Shown: piece by piece, positions 10,101 to 10,898 of the stretch
Layout: each line of letters begins with the position of its first letter
Position numbering within the stretch: the stretch's first letter is position 1
NCBI GenBank assembly: GCA_026770585.1
Contig: MU646332.1
Coordinates: 53,818 to 64,715 of the forward strand
DNA: 10,898 nt
Direction: 5' to 3'
Source of the DNA: Baffinella frigidus
Taxonomy: Eukaryota; Cryptophyceae; Cryptomonadales; Baffinellaceae
The notes under the pieces: model-generated
The model's input: the letters and a program-made list of their open reading frames with translations, nothing else
Told to the model about the DNA's origin: nothing
Databases searched by the model: none
Made by a program: the position numbers and the translations under genes

Positions 10101-10709
10101 CCAAACCCTAAACCTCAAACCCTAAACCCTAAACTCTCAACGCCAGACCCTAAACCCTAAACCCTAAACCCTAAGCCCTGATCCCTGAACCCTAAACCCT
10201 AAACACCAAACACCACACCCCAAACTCCACCAAACCCCAAAACCCAAAACCTCACACCCCGAACCTCAAACCAAAAACTTAAAAAAATCAAAACCCTAAA
10301 AACCAAAAAACCAAAAACCCATCACCGAAATCCAGATCGATGGGGACTGTCTGCTGTCATCGGCGTTCCTCTCGTACCTCGGGGCCTTCAACTTCGAGTA
10401 CCGCAAGGAGCTCCTCCAGGTTAATACTAGACCCTCAACCATAAACCATACACCATACACCCTGGACCATAAACCATAAACCATTTACCATGAACCATGA
10501 ACCATGAACCATAAACCACACACCATAAACCATAAACTCTCAAACCCAAACACCAAACACCAAACTCCAAAACCCAAATTCCAAAACCCCACACCCCAAA
10601 CCCCAGACCCCAAACCCCAAACCCCACACCCCAAACCCTGCCGCAGGAGGAGTGGCTGGTGGACATAGTGCGGCAGGCGATCCCGCACTCGGAGCCCTTC
10701 TCCCTCCAG
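124..10709 (+). CDS. DNAH10: Axonemal dynein heavy chain, I1/f beta (DNAH10-like), internal part: AAA4, stalk, start of AAA5 (21 spliced exons)
   Basis: Joining the 21 exons listed below gives 631 codons in one frame without a stop. The domain order is that of a dynein motor: AAA4 with P-loop GVGGSGKQS and Walker B-like VFLFTDAHV, coiled coil CC1, the microtubule-binding tip after EIRSFAKPP, coiled coil CC2, then the [12 protein letters not shown] and [16 protein letters not shown] segments leading into AAA5. Dynein heavy chains are about 4000-4600 residues, so this is roughly one seventh of the protein; AAA1-3, the tail, most of AAA5 and AAA6 lie outside the window. From family knowledge, [18 protein letters not shown] and SGMVPALY resemble DNAH10 more than outer-arm or DNAH2-type chains, so it is likely the beta chain of the two-headed I1/f inner arm that controls ciliary waveform. 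The subfamily call comes from remembered motifs, not an alignment. Seventeen of 21 introns are phase 0. No promoter, start or stop codon is present. Confidence 0.85.
373..462 (+). pseudogene. Exon 1 copy 2 (lacks the first seven codons)
   Basis: Thirty codons from PMNLVLF to GNLLL repeat exon 1, followed by the same donor GTAACA. All six differences from copy 1 are synonymous (for example aac/aat, cat/cac, ggc/ggg). An AG at 371-372 would give an in-frame acceptor but has no good context. It could be an unused spare, or an alternative exon missing the 5-prime part. Confidence 0.8.
602..705 (+). pseudogene. Exon 1 copy 3, interrupted by telomere-like sequence
   Basis: [19 protein letters not shown] is readable to about 658. 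About 20 bp of CCTAAAA/CCTAAAC-type sequence follow, then a decayed exon end resembling the MPRGNLLL coding stretch from about 680 to 705. It carries amino-acid changes A to T and E to K, and the donor GGTAA has become GAGTGG, so it is dead. Confidence 0.8.
749..795 (+). pseudogene. Partial copy of exon 2 (P-loop) upstream of the real one
   Basis: After a TCATTCAG acceptor the sequence reads [16 protein letters not shown], a decayed copy of the AAA4 P-loop start. The glycine before GSGKQ is now arginine, and a short internal repeat adds residues. The intron flank (TAAATT..ATCGTC) is repeated before the true exon 2, so this is a local tandem duplication. Confidence 0.75.
843..944 (+). CDS. Dynein heavy chain exon 2 (AAA4 Walker A)
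   Basis: Acceptor GTGCAG, donor GTGCGT, phase 0, 34 codons. It encodes [17 protein letters not shown], the nucleotide-binding P-loop of AAA4 with lysine and serine in place, then [14 protein letters not shown]. An intact P-loop means AAA4 can probably bind nucleotide. Confidence 0.92.
1038..1230. repeat. Telomere-like (CCCTAAA)n array in intron 2
   Basis: Perfect CCCTAAA units around 1085-1130 are flanked by CCCTGAA, CCCCAAA and CCAAAAC variants. This is interstitial, not a chromosome end, because exons continue on both sides. The C-rich strand is the sense strand. Confidence 0.95.
1233..1328 (+). CDS. Dynein heavy chain exon 3 (AAA4 Walker B)
   Basis: The acceptor is CCCAG directly after telomere-like repeat, the donor is GTTACG, phase 0, 32 codons. 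It encodes [15 protein letters not shown], then [11 protein letters not shown], the Walker B-like strand of AAA4. The acceptor has no pyrimidine tract; the 30 bp before it are CCTAAAC-type repeat. Confidence 0.9.
1495..1542 (+). pseudogene. 5-prime fragment of exon 4 in intron 3
   Basis: After CCACAG the sequence reads [16 protein letters not shown], a copy of the start of exon 4 ([15 protein letters not shown]) with several substitutions. It then runs into repeat with no donor. Positions 1329-1494, upstream, hold unremarkable intron with ATTACT-rich stretches. Confidence 0.75.
1558..1633. repeat. (ACCCTAC)n heptamer array in intron 3
   Basis: About ten nearly perfect 7-bp units, a one-base variant of the telomere-like heptamer, with one CCTACAA interruption near 1610. 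Confidence 0.9.
1703..1746. repeat. (CACCAAA)n heptamer array before exon 4
   Basis: Six units of CACCAAA, another heptamer variant, ending 12 bp before exon 4. Confidence 0.9.
1759..1851 (+). CDS. Dynein heavy chain exon 4 (AAA4)
   Basis: Acceptor TCGACAG, donor GTACGC, phase 0, 31 codons. [20 protein letters not shown] followed by [11 protein letters not shown] continues directly from HVVE of exon 3. The [12 protein letters not shown] and VPALY block is the best subfamily marker for the DNAH10 group. Confidence 0.9.
2005..2125. repeat. Telomere-like (CCCTAAA)n array in intron 4
   Basis: About nine uninterrupted CCCTAAA units around 2044-2107, with variants on both sides. It lies just upstream of the truncated exon 5 copy. 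The earlier part of the intron (1852-2000) is CCCGAAAC-type degenerate sequence. Confidence 0.95.
2131..2178 (+). pseudogene. 5-prime fragment of exon 5 (copy A)
   Basis: Following CTACAG it reads [16 protein letters not shown], identical in protein to exon 5, with two synonymous changes. It then breaks into unrelated sequence with a stop (SP*). No donor follows, so it would act only as a decoy acceptor. Confidence 0.8.
2254..2316. repeat. 27-bp direct repeat with a 12-bp palindrome
   Basis: ACGAGTTGACTTAC followed by (G/A)TAAGTTG occurs at 2254 and 2281, with a third partial GTTGACTTACGTACG. ACTTACGTAAGT at 2261-2272 is a perfect palindrome and carries a GTAAGT donor-like motif on both strands. 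No function is assigned. Confidence 0.75.
2330..2422 (+). CDS. Dynein heavy chain exon 5 (AAA4)
   Basis: Acceptor GCCTCCAG, donor GTGCGC, phase 0, 31 codons. [20 protein letters not shown] followed by [11 protein letters not shown] leads into the sensor region. It is the full-length member of three copies: a 5-prime fragment lies upstream and a transposon-split 3-prime fragment downstream. Confidence 0.9.
2516..2726 (+). pseudogene. 3-prime fragment of exon 5 (copy C), split by a foldback element
   Basis: 2516-2541 repeats the DRCRDNLHV coding stretch, with N changed to H. It stops at ACGT and resumes at 2720 with ACGTGGTGCGCTCC, the exon 5 end plus its donor region. The 178-bp foldback element lies between. 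Confidence 0.82.
2542..2719. mobile_element. 178-bp foldback (MITE-like) element with ACGT target duplication
   Basis: The two arms, 2542-2624 and 2637-2719, are inverted copies about 83 bp long with roughly eight mismatches and a 12-bp loop. The left end is TAATAGTGATTGGATCTGG; the right end read in reverse is TCATAGTACCTGGATCTGG. ACGT at 2538-2541 and 2720-2723 is the target duplication, and removing the element and one ACGT restores the exon 5 tail exactly. There is no coding capacity, so it would depend on a transposase elsewhere. Confidence 0.9.
2745..2805. repeat. Short GCAGGGTGTAAAGCG tandem repeats in intron 5
   Basis: GCAGGGTGTAAAGCG occurs at 2502 and again from about 2751, with a GGTGGGTGTAAAGCG variant beside the second. 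The copies flank the split exon 5 fragment and probably mark the duplication that made it. Confidence 0.65.
2828..2913 (+). CDS. Dynein heavy chain exon 6 (AAA4 sensor region)
   Basis: Acceptor ACCCAG, donor GTTCCC, start phase 0, end phase 2, inside the tryptophan codon of IDWF. It encodes [20 protein letters not shown] followed by MVNNTTID, a block conserved in all dyneins. The split W codon is completed exactly by exon 7. Confidence 0.92.
2934..3150. repeat. Heptamer arrays in intron 6: CCATGAA then CCCTGAA, CCACAAA and CCCCAAA variants
   Basis: About ten CCATGAA/CCATGCA units run from 2953 to 3026, followed by CCCTGAA, CCCTAAA, CCACAAA and CCCCAAA blocks up to the acceptor. The change of dominant variant along the array suggests separate expansions. 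Confidence 0.9.
3155..3251 (+). CDS. Dynein heavy chain exon 7 (late AAA4)
   Basis: Acceptor ACCCAG, donor GTGACC; the first base completes W, then [20 protein letters not shown] followed by [17 protein letters not shown] after IDWF is the standard dynein continuation. A second copy follows 184 bp downstream. Confidence 0.9.
3259..3400. repeat. GA-rich microsatellite in intron 7
   Basis: AGAGAG tracts with short GACAGACA and ATATAT interruptions. Unlike the heptamers it is full of AG dinucleotides, and it lies between the two copies of exon 7. Confidence 0.95.
3436..3516 (+). pseudogene. Second copy of exon 7 (27 codons, 5-prime end missing)
   Basis: It encodes [20 protein letters not shown] then LRPKIVE, the same amino acids as exon 7, and ends before donor GTTTCA. 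Eight codons differ from copy 1 and all eight changes are synonymous, including tcc/agt for serine. The FTPWP start and its acceptor are absent, and the sequence before it is unrelated. It is called a partial duplicate, but the lack of any amino-acid change is surprising for a dead copy. Confidence 0.8.
3639..3764 (+). CDS. Dynein heavy chain exon 8 (end of AAA4)
   Basis: Acceptor AATGCAG, donor GTACGC, phase 0, 42 codons. [20 protein letters not shown] is followed by [18 protein letters not shown]. The [11 protein letters not shown] motif marks the end of AAA4 and the approach to the stalk in dyneins. Confidence 0.92.
3785..4010 (+). repeat. 114-bp tandem duplication containing the exon 9 acceptor
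   Basis: The block from TCGGTTACGTCAAC to CCTGATGCAGGGCACGA occurs twice with few changes (GGTGGCATAC at 3824 and 3938). The first copy holds the acceptor and only 7 nt of exon 9 (3891-3897) before restarting in intron sequence, so the duplication breakpoint is inside exon 9. Confidence 0.9.
4005..4073 (+). CDS. Dynein heavy chain exon 9 (start of stalk CC1)
   Basis: Acceptor GATGCAG, donor GTTACG, phase 0, 23 codons: [20 protein letters not shown] then LIQ. KRL(D/E)GGL(S/D)KL is the usual entry to the antiparallel stalk coiled coil. Confidence 0.85.
4271..4282 (+). pseudogene. Fragment of exon 10 start (VADE) between AG and GT
   Basis: GTGCAG is followed by gtg gcg gac gag and then GTGGGA. 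This 12-nt copy of the exon 10 start is bounded by acceptor- and donor-like dinucleotides. Confidence 0.6.
4397..4421 (+). pseudogene. 5-prime fragment of exon 10 (AADEVAKM)
   Basis: GAGCAG precedes a 25-nt copy of the exon 10 start, which stops at CCCTAACC repeat. Shorter decayed traces lie near 4484 and 4506. Confidence 0.75.
4610..4690 (+). CDS. Dynein heavy chain exon 10 (stalk CC1)
   Basis: Acceptor TGTGCAG, donor GTACTA, phase 0, 27 codons: [20 protein letters not shown] then AKSKECE. It is rich in K/E with a hydrophobic heptad pattern, matching the CC1 helix of the stalk. It is the last and only full copy of several starts in this intron. Confidence 0.88.
4700..4860. other. AT-rich intron 10
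   Basis: An unusually AT-rich stretch with repeated ACTAATTAC and TAATAATTAATAATTAA motifs, with no telomere-like heptamers. A similar short ACTAATTAC patch lies at 6440-6490. Many CTAAT/CTAAC motifs could serve as branch points. I see no gene. Confidence 0.8.
4874..4965 (+). CDS. Dynein heavy chain exon 11 (stalk CC1)
   Basis: Acceptor ACACCAG, donor GTAACC, start phase 0, end phase 2, inside a threonine codon. [20 protein letters not shown] is followed by [10 protein letters not shown], a continuous charged coiled coil. The split codon joins the exon 12 start to give MTEKI. Confidence 0.88.
5067..5087 (+). pseudogene. Exon 11 tail copy 1
   Basis: A repeat of the last ~20 nt of exon 11 (coding EDLAIM), followed by its GTAACC donor. 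The usual CCATAG before it is CCATAA here, so no AG directly precedes it. Confidence 0.7.
5191..5210 (+). pseudogene. Exon 11 tail copy 2
   Basis: The same 20-nt tail between CCATA-GAGG and GTAACC. The AG at 5191-5192 region and the GT donor bracket it like a micro-exon. Confidence 0.7.
5394..5413 (+). pseudogene. Exon 11 tail copy 3
   Basis: Identical tail preceded by CCATAG; the donor has changed to GTATCC. Confidence 0.7.
5542..5561 (+). pseudogene. Exon 11 tail copy 4
   Basis: Identical tail preceded by CCATAG and followed by GTAACA. The tail itself is unchanged in all copies although the filler around it has diverged. Confidence 0.7.
5829..5886 (+). pseudogene. Exon 12, first copy (no GT donor)
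   Basis: After GAAACAG it reads (T)[19 protein letters not shown] in the correct phase. The base after the last codon gives GCACCC, not GT. It could be used only with a rare GC donor. It differs from the second copy by two amino acids (A/T and H/G) and three synonymous changes. It could be an alternative exon or a dead duplicate. Confidence 0.65.
5948..6017. repeat. (CCATAAA)n heptamer array between the exon 12 copies
   Basis: Nine near-perfect CCATAAA units, preceded at 5886-5920 by short CGCACCC repeats. Confidence 0.93.
6070..6127 (+). CDS. Dynein heavy chain exon 12 (stalk CC1), second copy
   Basis: Acceptor GAAACAG, donor GTACCC. It completes the T codon and reads [19 protein letters not shown], ending phase 0 so that MP joins ALEEAAEAL of exon 13. 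It is chosen over the first copy because only this one has a GT donor. Which copy is used cannot be settled from sequence alone. Confidence 0.75.
6141..6300. repeat. Mixed heptamers in intron 12
   Basis: CCCTGAA/CCCTAAA blocks followed by CCATAAA units near 6245-6275, interrupted by diverged AAATCAT motifs. Confidence 0.8.
6309..6388. repeat. (CCCCACA)n heptamer array in intron 12
   Basis: Eleven nearly perfect CCCCACA units, a G-free and T-free heptamer variant. Confidence 0.93.
6410..6433 (+). pseudogene. 5-prime fragment of exon 13
   Basis: After AAAACAG it reads ALEEAAEA with synonymous changes (gct ctc gaa) relative to exon 13, then breaks into AT-rich ACTAATTAC sequence. No donor follows. 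Confidence 0.78.
6497..6622 (+). CDS. Dynein heavy chain exon 13 (CC1 end and entry to microtubule-binding tip)
   Basis: Acceptor AAACAG, donor GTGTCC, phase 0, 42 codons. [20 protein letters not shown] is followed by [20 protein letters not shown] and [11 protein letters not shown] is the highly conserved dynein signature at the start of the stalk-head microtubule-binding domain. Confidence 0.95.
6777..6789 (+). pseudogene. Exon 13 tail copy
   Basis: Thirteen nt coding the end of exon 13, preceded by AG and followed by GTGTCCCCGAAACC, the same start as intron 13. The exon-intron junction has been duplicated about 167 bp downstream. Confidence 0.72.
6900..6990. repeat. CCCTAAA then CCCCAAA heptamers in intron 13
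   Basis: Several CCCTAAA units shift to CCCCAAA units just upstream of the exon 14 acceptor. The earlier part of the intron (6640-6890) shows only degenerate sequence and no gene. Confidence 0.9.
6999..7100 (+). CDS. Dynein heavy chain exon 14 (microtubule-binding domain)
   Basis: Acceptor GAATCAG, donor GTGCAA, phase 0, 34 codons. [20 protein letters not shown] is followed by [14 protein letters not shown]. The W-K-AK-MM...FL.SL.NF pattern is that of the stalk head, which contacts tubulin. Confidence 0.92.
7115..7180. repeat. (GATA)n microsatellite in intron 14
   Basis: About sixteen GATA units with one GATT variant, starting 14 bp after the donor. Confidence 0.97.
7208..7353. repeat. CCCTAAA then CCATAAA heptamer arrays in intron 14
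   Basis: About seven CCCTAAA/TCCTAAA units (7208-7262), then eleven CCATAAA units (7277-7353). Two variants are side by side with a sharp boundary. Confidence 0.95.
7440..7499 (+). CDS. Dynein heavy chain exon 15 (microtubule-binding domain)
   Basis: Acceptor AACGCAG, donor GTCCCT, phase 0, 20 codons: [20 protein letters not shown]. It matches the Y..(D/N)P.F.P..V segment of the stalk head before it returns to CC2. Confidence 0.88.
7519..7573. repeat. (CCCCAAA)n heptamer array in intron 15
   Basis: About eight CCCCAAA units right after exon 15. The rest up to 7710 is unique intron with no gene. Confidence 0.93.
7720..7938 (+). pseudogene. Exon 16 copy a, split by a foldback element and ending in a stop
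   Basis: 7720-7728 (gtctcaatc, coding VSI) follows a TCCAG acceptor. After the inserted element, the copy resumes with AATC at 7890 and continues [14 protein letters not shown] before a TAG at about 7936. Identity to exon 16 is high apart from two synonymous leucine changes, M to I and the stop. Confidence 0.85.
7729..7889. mobile_element. 161-bp foldback (MITE-like) element with AATC target duplication
   Basis: Arms of about 65 bp (7729-7794 and 7825-7889) are imperfect inverted copies around a 30-bp loop. The left end is TAATCCGGCCAGGTATTT; the right end in reverse is TCATCCGGTCAGGTATTT. AATC at 7725-7728 and 7890-7893 is the target duplication, and removal restores the start of exon 16. 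The TAAT...ATGA ends match those of the element at 2542-2719, though the inner sequences differ. Confidence 0.88.
7989..8042 (+). pseudogene. Exon 16 copy b (5-prime fragment)
   Basis: After GAACAG it reads [18 protein letters not shown], then breaks into CACCCTGG and repeat with no donor. It differs from exon 16 at two amino acids (V to I, A to D) and three synonymous sites. Confidence 0.8.
8058..8135. repeat. 13-bp satellite GTGATTTCTCTCC, six units
   Basis: Six units with one TTT variant and one ATG start. It ends 28 bp before exon 16 and supplies the pyrimidine-rich stretch before its acceptor. Confidence 0.95.
8164..8265 (+). CDS. Dynein heavy chain exon 16 (return into stalk CC2)
   Basis: Acceptor TGGCAG, donor GTACCC, phase 0, 34 codons. 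[20 protein letters not shown] is followed by [25 protein letters not shown] is the conserved start of CC2 after the stalk head. It is the only complete member of four copies (two upstream, one downstream). Confidence 0.93.
8300..8394. repeat. Inverted repeat with 14-bp perfect arms in intron 16
   Basis: CAAATCGAGGATGT at about 8300-8313 is matched by ACATCCTCGATTTG at about 8380-8394, with weak pairing inward. It may be a decayed third foldback element next to exon 16 copy d. No target duplication is clear. Confidence 0.55.
8400..8458 (+). pseudogene. Exon 16 copy d (3-prime part, frameshifted)
   Basis: It starts as MMNY, hits TAG, loses one base relative to exon 16, then repeats the SSKIEPL.NAVRQ coding stretch to 8458. 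The donor GTACCC has become GCGAGC. Confidence 0.8.
8542..8562. repeat. 21-bp poly-C run
   Basis: An uninterrupted run of C. Its length is prone to sequencing error. Confidence 0.9.
8592..8632 (+). pseudogene. Exon 17 copy a (5-prime fragment)
   Basis: After GCTCTCTAG it reads [13 protein letters not shown], then breaks at ACGCCTCCCC. The only change before the break is synonymous (aaa/aag). Confidence 0.82.
8726..8980. repeat. CT-rich tracts in intron 16
   Basis: (CT)n runs at 8726-8753, 8766-8792 and 8840-8980 contain TCGCTCTC variants. Each runs into a CTCTCTAG acceptor before an exon 17 copy, so pyrimidine tract, acceptor and exon start were duplicated together. Confidence 0.92.
8794..8841 (+). 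pseudogene. Exon 17 copy b (5-prime fragment)
   Basis: After CTCTCTAG it reads [16 protein letters not shown], then breaks into CT repeat. It has two synonymous changes, plus K to T shared with copy a, so a and b are probably related by a second duplication. Confidence 0.82.
8983..9097 (+). CDS. Dynein heavy chain exon 17 (stalk CC2)
   Basis: The acceptor CTCTCTCTAG has a strong pyrimidine tract; donor GTTCCC; ends phase 1. [20 protein letters not shown] is followed by [18 protein letters not shown]. Heptad-like leucines and charged residues fit the return helix CC2. It is the full member of three copies. Confidence 0.9.
9108..9430. repeat. (ACCACAA)n heptamer array filling intron 17
   Basis: More than thirty ACCACAA units occur with periodic ACTCTCA and ACCATCA variants, which recur as longer blocks (higher-order repeat). 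The reading frames here stay open because a 7-bp repeat gives a 21-nt, seven-residue cycle; this is not evidence of coding. CGCAACC units follow at 9449-9480 and CCCCAAA at 9500-9530. Confidence 0.95.
9538..9609 (+). CDS. Dynein heavy chain exon 18 (end of CC2)
   Basis: Acceptor AACGCAG, donor GTACTC, enters in phase 1 and leaves in phase 1. It completes E, then [29 protein letters not shown] is the conserved exit from the stalk toward AAA5. Two copies of its 3-prime end follow. Confidence 0.88.
9700..9724 (+). pseudogene. Exon 18 tail copy 2
   Basis: Repeats the VAERL end of exon 18 with changes, followed by donor GTACAC. Confidence 0.72.
9789..9827 (+). pseudogene. Exon 18 tail copy 3
   Basis: Repeats the [13 protein letters not shown] coding stretch (R to L), followed by donor GTACAC. 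No acceptor is visible, so it cannot be spliced in as an exon. Confidence 0.75.
9837..10010. repeat. CCCGAAA then CCCTAAA/CCCAAAA filler in intron 18
   Basis: A short CCCGAAA block at 9840-9870, a non-repetitive patch at 9871-9905, then CCCGAAAC, CCCTAAA and CCAAAACC variants up to the acceptor. Confidence 0.8.
10014..10078 (+). CDS. Dynein heavy chain exon 19 (stalk to AAA5 linker)
   Basis: Acceptor ACTGCAG, donor GTCAGT; completes G of LISG, then [21 protein letters not shown]. The LISGL.SE..RW motif is universal in dyneins and confirms the joining of exons 18 and 19. Confidence 0.92.
10100..10330. repeat. CCCTAAA and mixed heptamers in intron 19
   Basis: CCCTAAA units at 10115-10200 are followed by CACCAAA, CCCCAAA and CCAAAAA variants before the TCCAG acceptor. 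Confidence 0.92.
10336..10419 (+). CDS. Dynein heavy chain exon 20 (start of AAA5)
   Basis: Acceptor AATCCAG, donor GTTAAT, phase 0, 28 codons: [20 protein letters not shown] then [12 protein letters not shown].(A/S)AF.SY.GAF is the conserved start of AAA5. Confidence 0.93.
10436..10640. repeat. CCATAAA/CCATGAA and CCCCAAA heptamers in intron 20
   Basis: CCATAAA, CCATACA and CCATGAA units lie at 10436-10525, CACCAAA at 10545-10565, and CCCCAAA/CCCCACA at 10585-10640. Confidence 0.92.
10647..10709 (+). CDS. Dynein heavy chain exon 21 (AAA5)
   Basis: Acceptor CCGCAG, donor GTCTCC, phase 0, 21 codons: [21 protein letters not shown]. It matches the W...I....IP.S.PF.L segment of AAA5. The AAA5 nucleotide site itself would be encoded beyond the window. 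Confidence 0.9.
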
Positions 10710-10898
10710 GTCTCCTCAACCCCTAACCTCTAACCTAACCTCCCAACCCCTTACCTTTACCCCTAACCCCTAACCCCTGACCTCCAACCCCTAACCTCCA
10801 ACCCCCCATCCCTCCAACCCTCCACAACTTTCCTAAACCCTCAACACTCAACATTGAACCCGAACCCCGAAACCCGAAATCCGAAACCCTGAGCTCCT
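10710..10898. repeat. Start of intron 21: CCCCTAA/CCTCCAA filler
   Basis: CCCCTAA and CCTCCAA-type heptamers, then CCCGAAA. No exon can be recognised before the window ends. Confidence 0.85.

Noticed and set aside
1-10898. Dinoflagellate or dinoflagellate-like splice signals
   Set aside because: All introns used in the model have ordinary GT-AG ends. I found only one possible GC donor, in a duplicate exon.

Overview
The window is a piece of a nuclear protist genome. It carries one interrupted gene on the + strand: an axonemal dynein heavy chain, most like the inner-arm I1/f beta chain (animal DNAH10, Chlamydomonas 1-beta/DHC10). I join 21 short exons (58-126 nt) into 1893 nt, or 631 codons, with no internal stop. 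Every intron between them is GT-AG if the second copy of exon 12 is used. Neither end of the gene is present: the window opens just before AAA4 and ends in an intron early in AAA5. There is no promoter, start codon, stop codon, RNA gene or second gene that I can support.

Organism. Axonemal dynein implies a flagellated cell. The intron filler is built on the plant/algal-type telomere heptamer CCCTAAA, and the exons are GC-rich at third positions. A flagellate green alga (prasinophyte-like) is my best guess, but other protists with this telomere repeat are possible.

Layout. Exons 1-8 (124-3764) encode AAA4: P-loop GVGGSGKQS, Walker B-like VFLFTDAHV, sensor region LSMSPVGD and the closing [10 protein letters not shown]. 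Exons 9-12 (4005-6127) encode the outgoing stalk helix CC1. Exons 13-15 (6497-7499) encode the microtubule-binding tip. Exons 16-18 (8164-9609) encode the returning helix CC2. Exons 19-21 (10014-10709) enter AAA5.

Introns. They are mostly arrays of heptamers related to CCCTAAA (CCATAAA, CCATGAA, ACCACAA, CCCCAAA, CACCAAA, ACCCTAC, CCCCACA), each dominant in a different intron. All lie with the C-rich strand on the sense strand, and none contains GT or AG. Other intron repeats are GA, GATA and CT tracts, a poly-C run, a 13-bp satellite and a degenerate minisatellite.

The unusual part is that most exons are accompanied by partial or full copies of themselves in the adjoining intron. Five-prime exon fragments always lie upstream of the full exon and 3-prime fragments downstream, as expected from local tandem duplications with one breakpoint inside the exon. 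In two pairs (exons 1 and 7) the copies differ only at synonymous positions. Two foldback (MITE-like) elements, at 2542-2719 and 7729-7889, each sit inside a spare exon copy. Each is flanked by a 4-bp target duplication, and both have matching ends (TAAT...ATGA), which suggests one transposon family.
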